This document shows, one piece after another, positions 45,587 to 53,362 of a stretch of 64,000 nucleotides of DNA. The position numbers were made by a program, and so were the translations under genes. Below the pieces are notes generated by a model, which made no database searches, was not told the origin of the DNA, and saw only the letters and a list, made by a program, of their open reading frames with translations. Position 1 is the stretch's first letter. The number at the start of each line of letters is the position of its first letter. The DNA comes from Granulicella sibirica. GTDB lineage: Bacteria; Acidobacteriota; Terriglobia; Terriglobales; Acidobacteriaceae. The stretch is taken from the NCBI RefSeq assembly GCF_004115155.1, contig NZ_RDSM01000002.1, positions 434,001 to 498,000 on the forward strand, written 5' to 3'.

Positions 45587-46249
45587 CTAAAGAGCCTCAA
45601 TATACCTAAACGGTCGGTTTTCGGCGCTTTCCAAGAAGTAGACAAGAACGGTCACGCTGGCTAACGCTGCATACGCGCACCATACTGATGTGCCTGCATA
45701 TCGTTTTACGTCGATGAAAACCAACAAGATGACCAAATTCTCCAGACCAAAAGCCACCATCATGAAGATCTCAGAAAAGAAGAGCGACCCGCAGGTTGCG
45801 ATGATGTAGAGCGCTGCAACCCATGTCTTATTGGTCGCGTCGTTGACGTAAACAATGCCGTTACGGTCCACGGAGACTCGCAGCGGATAAACCGTCAACC
45901 CCCAGAGCATGTATAGCGCCAGCAGCCCTCCGAGGATCACAAATGGCATCATCGCCCGTCGTCGCGCGCGCGTTTGCTCGAAGAGCATGACACTCAGCGG
46001 CATGAGGAAGGGCAATAGTCCCTGAGCGCATAGGACGAACGCTGCGCCGAAATTGTGGGCCACCTTCGCCGACAAGACTCCATCTAGACCCAGCCATACG
46101 AAACCTTCGATGAGCTGATGCACAGCAAACAATGTGGGGAGTGATGCAAACAACAGTTCGCGACGATGCTTGACCTTTGTTAGTGTTGCGATTCCCACGG
46201 CACCGAGCGCGCCGCTATCTACAAAGTTCGCTGTCGCCGAGAAACACAT
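45587..46249 (-). CDS. DUF6629-type membrane protein
   Basis: 220 residues, seven likely membrane helices (LLFASLPTLFAVHQLIEGFVWLG, LLPFLMPLSVMLFEQ, VAALYIIATCGSLFF and others). The extreme N-terminus MCFSATANFVDSGALGAVG is the signature of a family of unknown-function bacterial membrane proteins (DUF6629). Last metabolic/stress cargo gene before the mobility module; 12 bp from, and convergent with, the phosphorylase. No operator copy upstream. Confidence 0.7.
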   Translation of the reverse strand: MCFSATANFVDSGALGAVGIATLTKVKHRRELLFASLPTLFAVHQLIEGFVWLGLDGVLSAKVAHNFGAAFVLCAQGLLPFLMPLSVMLFEQTRARRRAMMPFVILGGLLALYMLWGLTVYPLRVSVDRNGIVYVNDATNKTWVAALYIIATCGSLFFSEIFMMVAFGLENLVILLVFIDVKRYAGTSVWCAYAALASVTVLVYFLESAENRPFRYIEAL

Positions 46250-46571
46250 ATAGCGTTTACCTATCGTCAGTAGACCAGATCGCTAGGCGACCTCGTGTCG
46301 GTTCGAGGAATGTAGCCATGTAACTGCACGAGCTCCTATTTGCACGTTCACTCGGCCACCGCTTCGGTGCAGGAGCTGCGCCCATCGGCTCTGCGTTCAG
46401 AACTCGCGTGCCGCGCCCTCCGGGTATTGGACTCCTCCCCCCTCGCAGGCTCCGGGTCCCCTTCAAAAAACTTCATCTCTTGGCAACGCGGCGATGCCGC
46501 GACTTGGGAGCAGCGCACCTTTGCGCCCTTTGGGATGTGTCCCGATTGACCGGGCAAAAAGGAGAAACACC
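46250..46571. other. GC-rich non-coding stretch before the SSB-like remnant
   Basis: 322 bp without a convincing gene. It contains small inverted repeats (CGCGGC-GAT-GCCGCG near 46491) and ends in AAAGGAG, the ribosome binding site of the gene at 46572. Probably a promoter/leader region at the boundary between cargo and mobility module. Confidence 0.4.
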
Positions 46572-46926
46572 ATGCAGACCCAACAGACCATCACCTTCTT
46601 CGGAACCGTCAGCAACACAGCCACCAGCCGCACTTCCAAGACCGGACGCAAATACACCGCCTTCGGAGTCTCCATCATCTCCGACCAACCATCACTTCCA
46701 CTACAATGTCGTCGCCTTCGGCAAGCAGGGCCACTTCGCCAAGCAGCTCCAGACAGGTACTCGCATCAAGTTAGGCGTCCAGGCGCAATCTCAGCCAGAT
46801 AACATCGCCACTCTCCCACTCCTCATAGCCACCTTCGTGCGACCGGCACGTCTGGTTGCACGGAGATCATTCGCGGCAGCAAACTTAGAGGAGTGTACCC
46901 AAAGCCAATTAGATATAGGGAAGTAG
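46572..46926 (+). pseudogene. Single-stranded-DNA-binding (OB-fold)-like protein, frameshifted
   Basis: ATG 46572 with AGGAG 7 nt upstream. Frame one gives QTITFFGTVSNTATSRTSKT and RKYTAFGVSIISD; after about 46685 a second frame gives HYNVVAFGKQGHFAKQLQTG and TRIKLGVQAQSQ, the strand-turn pattern of SSB proteins. The tail then becomes non-family sequence to 46926. Such ssb-like genes are frequent on plasmids and integrative elements. One indel is the simplest explanation. Confidence 0.6.
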
Positions 46927-46949
46927 ATTGGTTTTGGTACACTGATTGC

Positions 46950-47549
46950 ATGGACACGCAGATGGAGCGCCTCCGCAAATTTGCCGATCAGCAGCCGGTC
47001 ATCCGGTCTGCCGACCTTGAACGCCTGTCCGTGCCTCGAAACTACCTCGGTCGTCTCGTACGGGAAGGCAAGCTGGAGAGAGTCGGACGCGGACTCTACT
47101 CGTCTGCCGACCACCCGCCCACGGAAAACCGGACTCTGCTGGAGGTGTGCCGGAAGGTGCCCCAAGCCGTGGTCTGTCTCTCGTCCGCACTGCGCTTTCA
47201 CGAATTCACGACTGAAAATCCCTTCGAGGTCTGGATTGCTCTCAAGCCCGGAGCTTGGGCGCCTCGTACCGATTACCCCCCTATCCGGGTTGTTCGCGTC
47301 TCGGGAGAGGCTCTCACGTTCGGCGCGGTGAAGCATCTTGTGGAGGGAAGTGAGATAAAGGTTTATAGTCCCGCCAAGACTGTTGCCGATTGCTTCAAGT
47401 TCCGGTCGAAGATCGGGACTGAACTGGCGCTTCAAGCCCTTCGAGAGTGCTTTCACGGGAACAAAGCCACCATGGACGAACTCTGGGAGGCGGCGAAGAT
47501 CTGTCGAGTCGCCAACGTCATGCGTCCGTATATGGAATCGCTCTCTTGA
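46950..47549 (+). CDS. abiEi: AbiEi-type antitoxin (type IV toxin-antitoxin)
   Basis: 199 residues from ATG 46950. N-terminal winged HTH (QPVIRSADLERLSVPRNYLG, then KLERVGRGLYS) and C-terminal domain (VCLSSALRFHEFTTENPFEV, KVYSPAKTVADCFKFRSKIG) of the AbiEi family, which represses its own operon and neutralises the AbiEii nucleotidyltransferase. Overlaps the toxin gene by 4 bp. In a mobile island the pair can act as a stabilising addiction module or phage-defence (abortive infection) system. Confidence 0.85.
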   Translation: MDTQMERLRKFADQQPVIRSADLERLSVPRNYLGRLVREGKLERVGRGLYSSADHPPTENRTLLEVCRKVPQAVVCLSSALRFHEFTTENPFEVWIALKPGAWAPRTDYPPIRVVRVSGEALTFGAVKHLVEGSEIKVYSPAKTVADCFKFRSKIGTELALQALRECFHGNKATMDELWEAAKICRVANVMRPYMESLS

Positions 47550-48463
47550 GCAAACCCGTCACTAATGTCGCCGCGTCTGTTCGGCAGCGTCTCCTCAATC
47601 TCGCGCGTGAGCGCAAGGAAGATTTCGGACTGTTGCTGACGAAGTATGCGTTGGAACGCCTGCTCTTTCGTATCAGCCAATCACAGCACAAGACGGCCTT
47701 TATTTTGAAGGGAGCTTTGCTTTTTGAGCTCTGGACAGAGCAGACGCATCGGCCCACGCGGGACGCAGATTTTCTTTCGATTGGGAGCAGCGATCCCCGC
47801 CGCTTCGAAGCCATCTTCAAGGAGATTTGTGCTCTCCCGGTTGCGGACGACGGACTAGTCTTCGACGCATCGAGCGTGACCGCCCGCCAGATCAAGGAGG
47901 GTGCAGACTACGAAGGGGTACGAGTCAGTTTCCTCGGCTATCTGGAGAAGGCCCGGATTCCCATGCAGATCGATATCGGATTTGGGGACGCAGTGACGCC
48001 GGCGGCGGTCGAGACAGCATTCCCGACGATTTTGGATGGGCCAGCAGCCGTGCTCCTTACCTATCCGAGGGAGACAGTCGTTGCGGAAAAGTTTGAGGCG
48101 ATGGTGAAACTCGGCATTGCGAACACCCGGATGAAGGACTTTCACGACCTCCGCACCCTAGCCCAACTCTTTCCATTCGAGGGAAGGCTTCTCTCCGAAG
48201 CGATCATGAGGACGTTCGAGCGGCGCAAAACAGCTCTCCCTTCGGCACCGCCTATCGCGTTCACGGCCGAGTTCTTTGAGGACAAATCCAAGCAGCTTCA
48301 GTGGAATGCCTTCAACGAAAGGAACAGACTTTACGTCGAGGCTGTCCCGCTCAAAACCGTTCTTAGCCACATCGAAAGATTCCTGATGCCGCTCGTTCTT
48401 GCAATGACGACAGAAGGGCATTGGAGCAAATCCTGGCAAGCGCGTGGACCGTGGCAGGACTGA
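47546..48463 (+). CDS. abiEii: AbiEii-type nucleotidyltransferase toxin
   Basis: 305 residues from TTG 47546, which overlaps the antitoxin stop as TTGA, the usual coupling. DUF1814/AbiEii fold: AFILKGALLFELWTEQTHRP, then the catalytic RDADFL with the D-x-D-like acid pair, IDIGFGDAV and YPRETVVAEKFEAMVKLG with the family Lys. These toxins use nucleotides to inactivate tRNA or other targets in growth arrest. No truncation seen. Confidence 0.85.
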   Translation: MSKPVTNVAASVRQRLLNLARERKEDFGLLLTKYALERLLFRISQSQHKTAFILKGALLFELWTEQTHRPTRDADFLSIGSSDPRRFEAIFKEICALPVADDGLVFDASSVTARQIKEGADYEGVRVSFLGYLEKARIPMQIDIGFGDAVTPAAVETAFPTILDGPAAVLLTYPRETVVAEKFEAMVKLGIANTRMKDFHDLRTLAQLFPFEGRLLSEAIMRTFERRKTALPSAPPIAFTAEFFEDKSKQLQWNAFNERNRLYVEAVPLKTVLSHIERFLMPLVLAMTTEGHWSKSWQARGPWQD

Positions 48464-48549
48464 CGGTTGCCGTCCAACGGCAACTAGTAGCTGAAGCCCT
48501 TATCAGTGGCGATAAGCCGACTTATGAGGACTAATCCTGTTGAGAGATT

Positions 48550-48589
48550 CTTTTCGCCACGGCTAGGAGGCCGTCTACGTGGCGAAAAG
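48550..48589 (+). promoter_or_regulatory. Hairpin sequestering the start codon of the second recombinase
   Basis: CTTTTCGCCACG (48550-48561) and CGTGGCGAAAAG (48578-48589) are perfect 12-bp arms around a 16-base loop that holds AGGAGG (48565-48570). The GTG start codon of the recombinase (48579) lies inside the right arm. In mRNA the start codon would be base-paired and the ribosome binding site looped out. Confidence 0.65.
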
Positions 48590-49517
48590 AGCGAAGAAAT
48601 CTAAAACTGTTCTAAGACTTCCCGACCTTGACTATTCAAAATCAGCGGTACTCAACAGCCTTCCATCTCTGAATTCGCGGCGGTCGTACGAACATGCCAT
48701 CAGCGACTTCATCGAGTGGTATTGCTCCGAACCTCGTCTGGCGTTCAACAAGACGGTTGTGACCCGCTATCGAATTGCGCTGGAGCAGCGCAGATACGCA
48801 CCTTCAACGATCAATCTCAGACTCGCGGCGGTTCGCAGGCTTGCATATGAAGCCTCAGATTGCGGCCTGTTGAGTCCGGACCTCGCCGCTGGCATTCGCC
48901 GGGTCAAAGGAGCGAAACGGATCGGCGTTCGTCTTGGAAATTGGCTATCCGCTGAACAAAGCAAGAGACTCATTGCTGCACCGTCTGGGCAGCGACTTCA
49001 AGATGTGCGTAACCGTGCCCTATTGGCCATGCTCGTTGGTTGCGGTTTGCGTAGGGCCGAGATCGTGACGGTGAAGATTGAAGACTTTGAACTTCGGGAG
49101 GAACATTGGATTCTCGCTGACCTTATCGGCAAAGGCGGCCACATGCGTACTGTGCCCGTACCAACGTGGGTCAAGGCGACCGTGGATGCCTGGATAGCAT
49201 GTGCGGAATTGCGGAACGGAACACTCTTTCGCGCGATCGGCAAAACGGGCAAGGTTTATGGGGGTGGGTTCACAGCGAAAGTAATTTGGTCTATTGTTCG
49301 CAAGACAGCCACGGACTGCGGTCTTGGCACGATCGCTCCCCACGATCTACGGCGAACTTGCGCCCGCCTCTGTCATCAAGCCGGCGGCGAGCTGGAGCAG
49401 ATCCAGTTCCTACTCGGGCACGTTTCTGTGCAGACGACGGAACGCTATCTTGGCTGCAAACAACGGCTTCGGAATGCCGTCAACGACCGGATCGGCTTGG
49501 AACCCGAGTCACCGTGA
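48579..49517 (+). CDS. Tyrosine site-specific recombinase (XerC/D-like)
   Basis: 312 residues, intact, GTG start at 48579 with AGGAGG 8 nt upstream. N-terminal SAM-like core-binding domain (SLNSRRSYEHAISDFIEWYC) and catalytic domain with all expected residues: Arg in GCGLRRAEIV, Lys in GKGGHMRTVPV, His-x-x-Arg in HDLRRTCARL, His in LLGHVSVQTTE and Tyr in RYLG. It could catalyse island movement or resolve dimers. Its distance from the att site (3 kb) and the presence of another integrase next to ssrA leave its target unknown. Start codon lies in a strong hairpin. Confidence 0.88.
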   Translation: MAKRAKKSKTVLRLPDLDYSKSAVLNSLPSLNSRRSYEHAISDFIEWYCSEPRLAFNKTVVTRYRIALEQRRYAPSTINLRLAAVRRLAYEASDCGLLSPDLAAGIRRVKGAKRIGVRLGNWLSAEQSKRLIAAPSGQRLQDVRNRALLAMLVGCGLRRAEIVTVKIEDFELREEHWILADLIGKGGHMRTVPVPTWVKATVDAWIACAELRNGTLFRAIGKTGKVYGGGFTAKVIWSIVRKTATDCGLGTIAPHDLRRTCARLCHQAGGELEQIQFLLGHVSVQTTERYLGCKQRLRNAVNDRIGLEPESP

Positions 49518-49620
49518 CTCTGAAAGAAGGGAGCAAGCTCCCGCTCCGACTCCACGAACCGCAGGAAGGTTGTGTACCCTTAGCTGGGAAAGTAGTTCTC
49601 AGATTGAAGAGGTTGCAGGT

Positions 49621-51102
49621 ATGTCGAGAGTACGGGCATGGTTTTCGATAGCTCTGTTCGCGACGGCGCACTGTGCTTGTCGGGCGCAGACGATCGCACC
49701 TGATGCCCTGCCGGACCTTAAGTATCCTCCAACTGCGAGAGCCGCTAAAGTTCAGGGTGACGTTGTAGTGAGTTTCCGACAGACACTGGAAGGCCGGACT
49801 GTCGATGTAAGTCCGATCTCTGGTCCTGCGATGTTGCAAGGAGTCGCGGTCGAAAACGTGAAGGCGTGGCACTTCAAGACAAGAACGGAGCTTGCAGAGC
49901 AACCCTATAAGGTGACGTTCCACTTCCAGCTCAATCCGCCTGACGATGGATATGACGAAAGTCAGCCAGTAACAAAGGCGTTGTTGGATGGAACGGGGCA
50001 GGTCCAAGTTATTTCGATTTTCACGACAGGTTTGGATCGCTCAGAGTGTCCAAGTGCCAATGATCGAGTGCCTCCAGCCAGCGTAGTCAGTGGCGATTTC
50101 GTCGAGCTTCAACGTTGGAACGAAGAAGTGAGAGTCAGTTCAGACGGTTCGGTGATTTGGAAACAAGGCGATGTTTCCCGGACGGGGCAGATTACACCGG
50201 CGGAAGCAAAATCCCTACTGGAGCAATTCCGAATCGCAGCCGTTTGGAGGCTCTGTGGCAGTTATGATCAGGCGGGGCTGATGGACGGCGACGCTAGTTC
50301 GTTCAAAGTACGAATCGGTGGACGGGAGAAGAGTGTCGGGGAGTATGGAGACGCCGCACCGGCAATCTTCAGAGATGTTGAAACGGCTGTTGACGTGTCT
50401 ACTAATACGCACCAGTGGCGTCATGGCGATCCGAGAACTGAAAGTATCGCAGAAATCACCTTCGAGTATCTGCCCAAGCCAGGCAAGACAAAACTCATGG
50501 ATGCGGTGCATCGTGGGGACAAAGAAGCGTTCCGAGCTGCGTTGGAAGCTGGCGATAAACTGACTGATGCCGATGCGAGCGGATGGACGCCTCTCATGTA
50601 TGCCGCAAGTTCCTATGGCAATTCGCCATTGAAGGAAATTGTCAACGCAGGGGTCAACGTAAATGCCCGCTCGAAACGAGGCGAAACCGCACTAATGGCA
50701 TCTGCAGTAACGGGCATGGCGGACGAAGACCTGTTGAAGGCAGGTGCCGAAGTGAACGCAATCAATACCGAGGACATGACCGCACTTATGCTTCTGGTTC
50801 AGCGTGGAGACCCTGATGAGATCGCGACACTGTTGAAAGCTGGGGCAGATGCTCGCGCGAGGGACGCAAAAGGACGCACAGCTCTCGACTATCTCAATGC
50901 CGCGAATTGCGGATCACCAATCGTTCATGAGCAAGATCCCCGATGGATGACTTTGGGATATTCAAAGTGTAATGCGCTTGACCGTGATGATTATCAGAAG
51001 GCGAAAAGGCTGCTAATCAACGCAGGCGCTAAAGCGACACGTAATGCCGCACCGCCTCCATTACCAACCCAGAGCCGTAGCGGATTGAAACTTTTTGATT
51101 AG
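49621..51102 (+). CDS. Exported TonB-C / DUF6438 / ankyrin-repeat protein
   Basis: 493 residues from ATG 49621; an upstream frame to 49294 overlaps the recombinase and is not supported. Signal peptide (RAWFSIALFATAHCACRAQ); TonB C-terminal-like fold about 30-110 (LKYPPTARAAKVQGDVVVSF, VENVKAWHF); a DUF6438-like region about 130-270 (EEVRVSSDGSVIWKQGDVSR, FRIAAVWRLCGSYDQAGLMDG); then four to five ankyrin repeats (TKLMDAVHRGDKEAFRAALE, ASGWTPLMYAASSYG, KRGETALMASAVTG, KGRTALDYLN). Probably periplasmic and protein-binding. Cargo between two recombinases; role unknown. Confidence 0.75.
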   Translation: MSRVRAWFSIALFATAHCACRAQTIAPDALPDLKYPPTARAAKVQGDVVVSFRQTLEGRTVDVSPISGPAMLQGVAVENVKAWHFKTRTELAEQPYKVTFHFQLNPPDDGYDESQPVTKALLDGTGQVQVISIFTTGLDRSECPSANDRVPPASVVSGDFVELQRWNEEVRVSSDGSVIWKQGDVSRTGQITPAEAKSLLEQFRIAAVWRLCGSYDQAGLMDGDASSFKVRIGGREKSVGEYGDAAPAIFRDVETAVDVSTNTHQWRHGDPRTESIAEITFEYLPKPGKTKLMDAVHRGDKEAFRAALEAGDKLTDADASGWTPLMYAASSYGNSPLKEIVNAGVNVNARSKRGETALMASAVTGMADEDLLKAGAEVNAINTEDMTALMLLVQRGDPDEIATLLKAGADARARDAKGRTALDYLNAANCGSPIVHEQDPRWMTLGYSKCNALDRDDYQKAKRLLINAGAKATRNAAPPPLPTQSRSGLKLFD

Positions 51103-51175
51103 TCCTGATAAACGCCCTTCTCGTCACTTTAGAGAACCGCTGAGGCAGCGGGTGAGTTTGCGGCTGTTTGCCTAT

Positions 51176-52365
51176 CTATGCTGCTCTTTTCCTGCGTAGA
51201 CCTTTCGGGGCGGGAGCTGCCCAGGCCGAAATGACTGCGTTGTCTAGAACCTCCTGCCTTGAAGGCACCCATGCGGCGTAGCTTTTCTCGGTCGTGCGTA
51301 TAGAAGTATGTCCTAACAGCTTGCTCACATGCTCCAGTGACACACCGGCCTTGAGAAGCCCACAAGCAAAGGTATCGCGGAGTCGGTGTGCCTTCATGTA
51401 GCCGCCCGTGATTTTGGCCTCAGCGAAGCATGGAGCTACAAATCGCTTGCCCCAATTGCCACTGATGGACTTGGGTGAGCCGACCCCACTCCAGAAGAAG
51501 AAGCGGTCGTTATCGTTCGGCACCGCGAGCAGTTCAATCGCGATGTTTGGTGGAAGTAGGACGCTGACATCAGTTCCGGTCTTGGTGCGCTGGGTCACAA
51601 CTCGGTGACCAGTGGCGTCGTGTATGAGGGCAGAGCGGGGAAGTGTTAGAGCATCTTGGATCGACAGGCCGCTAGACCTCATGAGCAGGAACAGACCCCG
51701 CACCCTCTTGATCCAATACTCTTGGCTTTGATTTTCTACTATGCGATTCCGAGGTGCCTTGACTACGACATAGACGGAATCAAGTAGGCGTTCATACTCA
51801 TCAGTGGTCAGAGGAAGAGTTGGAACCTCTTCAGCCTTCATCTTCGGCCAGATGGGAACCTCGACCAGCCACCCGGCAGAACTTTAGAAAAGACTTGTAA
51901 CGTTCTGCCAGTTTGTTCCGGGTGAGACTCGACGGATACAGGTCTTTCCAGTCGGAACAAAATCGTGTGATGAGTTCGCGGTTGATTCCCGCAAGGGTGT
52001 AGAAGCCACGACTCTCACAGAACGACGCTAGGCGTCCGAGCTCTCGCTCGTACTTCCGGATGAGGTCAGATGAGAGGTTCTCTACCTTCTTGTCAGCGAG
52101 GAAGACCTCGACGGCTGCTGGATGTTTTTCACCCCTGGAGTATCCGGCACGACGGTCCTACCGGACAGTTGGTCTTCAATGTCCCGCTTGACCTGTTCAG
52201 CTTCCGCCCAGGAGCGAGTGTTTGCCGGACGCCGTTGGCGGGTTCGCCGGCCGCCGTCCAGCGAAGCCACTTTCTGCAATCGCAGCGCTTGGCGAACTCA
52301 TCCCCCGCATACTTGCAGCCCTTCGAATGCCGGACAAAAATCGTGATGGTCGGCGTGGTGGCCAT
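51176..52365 (-). pseudogene. ssrA-proximal phage-type integrase with three frameshifts
   Basis: Reading leftwards from ATG 52365: ATTPTITIFVRHSKGCKYAG and CRKWLRWTAAG in frame one; then PANTRSWAEAEQVKRDIEDQ in a second frame; then AVEVFLADKKVENLSSDLIR and ELGRLASFCESRGFYTLAGI in a third; and finally, from about 51880, the catalytic frame. The last frame has Arg replaced in the usual box I (MRSSGLSIQDAL, where a Leu-Arg is expected), HRLRDTFACGLL (His-x-x-Arg), LLGHTSIRTTEKSYA (His, Tyr). Lengths sum to about 395 residues, the size of acidobacterial integrases with this N-terminal Cys-rich segment. It lies beside the tmRNA att site and is the presumed original integrase; at least three indels make it inactive. 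Confidence 0.8.
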
Positions 52366-52411
52366 GTGGCCCTGCTCTCTAACTGCTCCCACGAAGTAAG
52401 TAGACACGTTT

Positions 52412-52422
52412 TTGACACAAAA
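52412..52422 (+). repeat. TTGACACAAAA repeat, right-end partner of 15928-15948
   Basis: Same word as the two copies at the left end, here 45 bp inside the right att repeat. Candidate integrase arm site. Confidence 0.45.
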
Positions 52423-52425
52423 GTA

Positions 52426-52449
52426 AAAGCCACCCGCAAAGGTGGCTTT
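52426..52449 (-). terminator. Intrinsic terminator downstream of ssrA
   Basis: AAAGCCACC-loop-GGTGGCTTT, 9-bp perfect arms and a short U-rich tail (TTTTACTTTT) on the minus strand, 18 bp after the tmRNA CCA end. It lies on the island side of the att site, so the element seems to supply the tmRNA terminator. Confidence 0.7.
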
Positions 52450-52466
52450 AGAATCAACCATTAGAA

Positions 52467-52494
52467 ATGGTGGAGGCGGTGGGAGTCGAACCCA
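52467..52494 (-). repeat. Right att repeat: 3' end of intact ssrA
   Basis: Identical over 28 bp to 15822-15849. On the minus strand it encodes the T-arm, acceptor and CCA end of tmRNA. Confidence 0.88.
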
Positions 52495-52821
52495 CGTCCG
52501 AAAAAACTTCCAACAGAGAGCATTCATGCTTTTTCCGGTTCATCTTTGTCTCGTCAACGACGCTTAGAACGGACGAAGACGCGGCGTCGACCAGCCTGAT
52601 CGATCTCGTCATTGCCGTACAGACGGAACAGCTTTGACCAGCCTACTGTGCGACGATCGGTACAAGCCCGTAGGCGAAGCTTGAGCGATCGGCTACTTAA
52701 TTAATTAAGCAGCAAGCGCGAATTGAGGTTCGGCACTTATAGTTTTGGGCGCGATTACGGGTGTACCCACCCCGGCATGCCTCTCTGCCACAAGCAATCC
52801 CGTCGAAGCCGTGACGCCCCC
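52468..52821 (-). ncRNA. ssrA: Transfer-messenger RNA (tmRNA)
   Basis: About 354 nt. The 5' GGGGGCG pairs with CGCCTCC of the 3' acceptor, which ends ACCA; the T-arm reads GGGTTCGACTCCC. The tag frame lies at 52705-52734 on the minus strand: GCC GAA CCT CAA TTC GCG CTT GCT GCT TAA, encoding AEPQFALAA, a typical tag ending in LAA. tmRNA rescues stalled ribosomes and marks the product for proteolysis. The gene is complete despite the island at its 3' end. Confidence 0.95.
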
Positions 52822-52889
52822 ATGTGGAGCTGGCCCAACATTGCGTTGGAGCGTTGCAAAGAACTTCTATGAGTATAGCGCGTACGGAC

Positions 52890-53309
52890 TCAGGCGAGAG
52901 CCAGGATGATGGCTCCGGCGGCGGTGAGGACTCCGCCTGCGGCCTTTACCCAGGTGAGGCGTTCGCCCAAGAAGAGGGCAGCGAAGATGAGGACCAGGAC
53001 GACGCTGAGCTTGTCCACGGGAGCTACGCGTGAGGCTTCGCCCATTTGCAGGGCGCGGAAGTAGCAGAGCCACGAGAGGCCAGTGCATACGCCTGACAGG
53101 ACAAGGAAGATCCAGCTCTTCCGGCCGATGGAACCGAGACCCTGGTGCTTCTCCAAGCCGATGGCAATAGCCCAGGTAAAGACCAGGATGACGGAGGTTC
53201 GTATGGCAGTGGCGAGATTCGAGTCGACGCCTTCGACACCTACTTTGGCCAGGACTGCGGTTCCGGCGGCGAAGACGGCGGACAGGATTGCCCAAAAGAT
53301 CCAACTCAT
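52890..53309 (-). CDS. EamA-domain (DMT superfamily) small membrane protein
   Basis: 139 residues from ATG 53309 (ATG 53321 is a four-residue longer option). A single EamA module with about four to five helices: WAILSAVFAAGTAVLAKVG, AIRTSVILVFTWAIAIGL, WIFLVLSGVCTGLSWLCYFRAL and the last GGVLTAAGAIILALA. The motif VAPVDKLSVVLVLIFAALFLGE is typical of half-size DMT transporters that work as dimers. Substrate unknown. First chromosomal protein gene right of ssrA. Confidence 0.83.
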   Translation of the reverse strand: MSWIFWAILSAVFAAGTAVLAKVGVEGVDSNLATAIRTSVILVFTWAIAIGLEKHQGLGSIGRKSWIFLVLSGVCTGLSWLCYFRALQMGEASRVAPVDKLSVVLVLIFAALFLGERLTWVKAAGGVLTAAGAIILALA

Positions 53310-53362
53310 GTTTCCCAGCATAGTCCGCGCCGCTTGACGTCAGCTTAAGGAGCCAGTACATC

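Larger units (their letters stand above)
15822..52494. mobile_element. Genomic island integrated in the 3' end of ssrA (tmRNA)
   Basis: The 28-bp sequence at 15822-15849 is repeated exactly at 52467-52494, where it forms the 3' end of a complete minus-strand tmRNA gene; the copies are 36,645 bp apart. Between them lie an excisionase-like gene (left end), a decayed tyrosine integrase (right end), an intact second tyrosine recombinase, an AbiE toxin-antitoxin pair and about 30 kb of metabolic and stress cargo. ssrA is a well-known target of tyrosine integrases that regenerate the RNA's 3' end. No conjugation or phage structural genes were seen, so it is best called an integrative genomic island; whether it can still excise is doubtful because the att-proximal integrase is broken. 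Confidence 0.85.
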
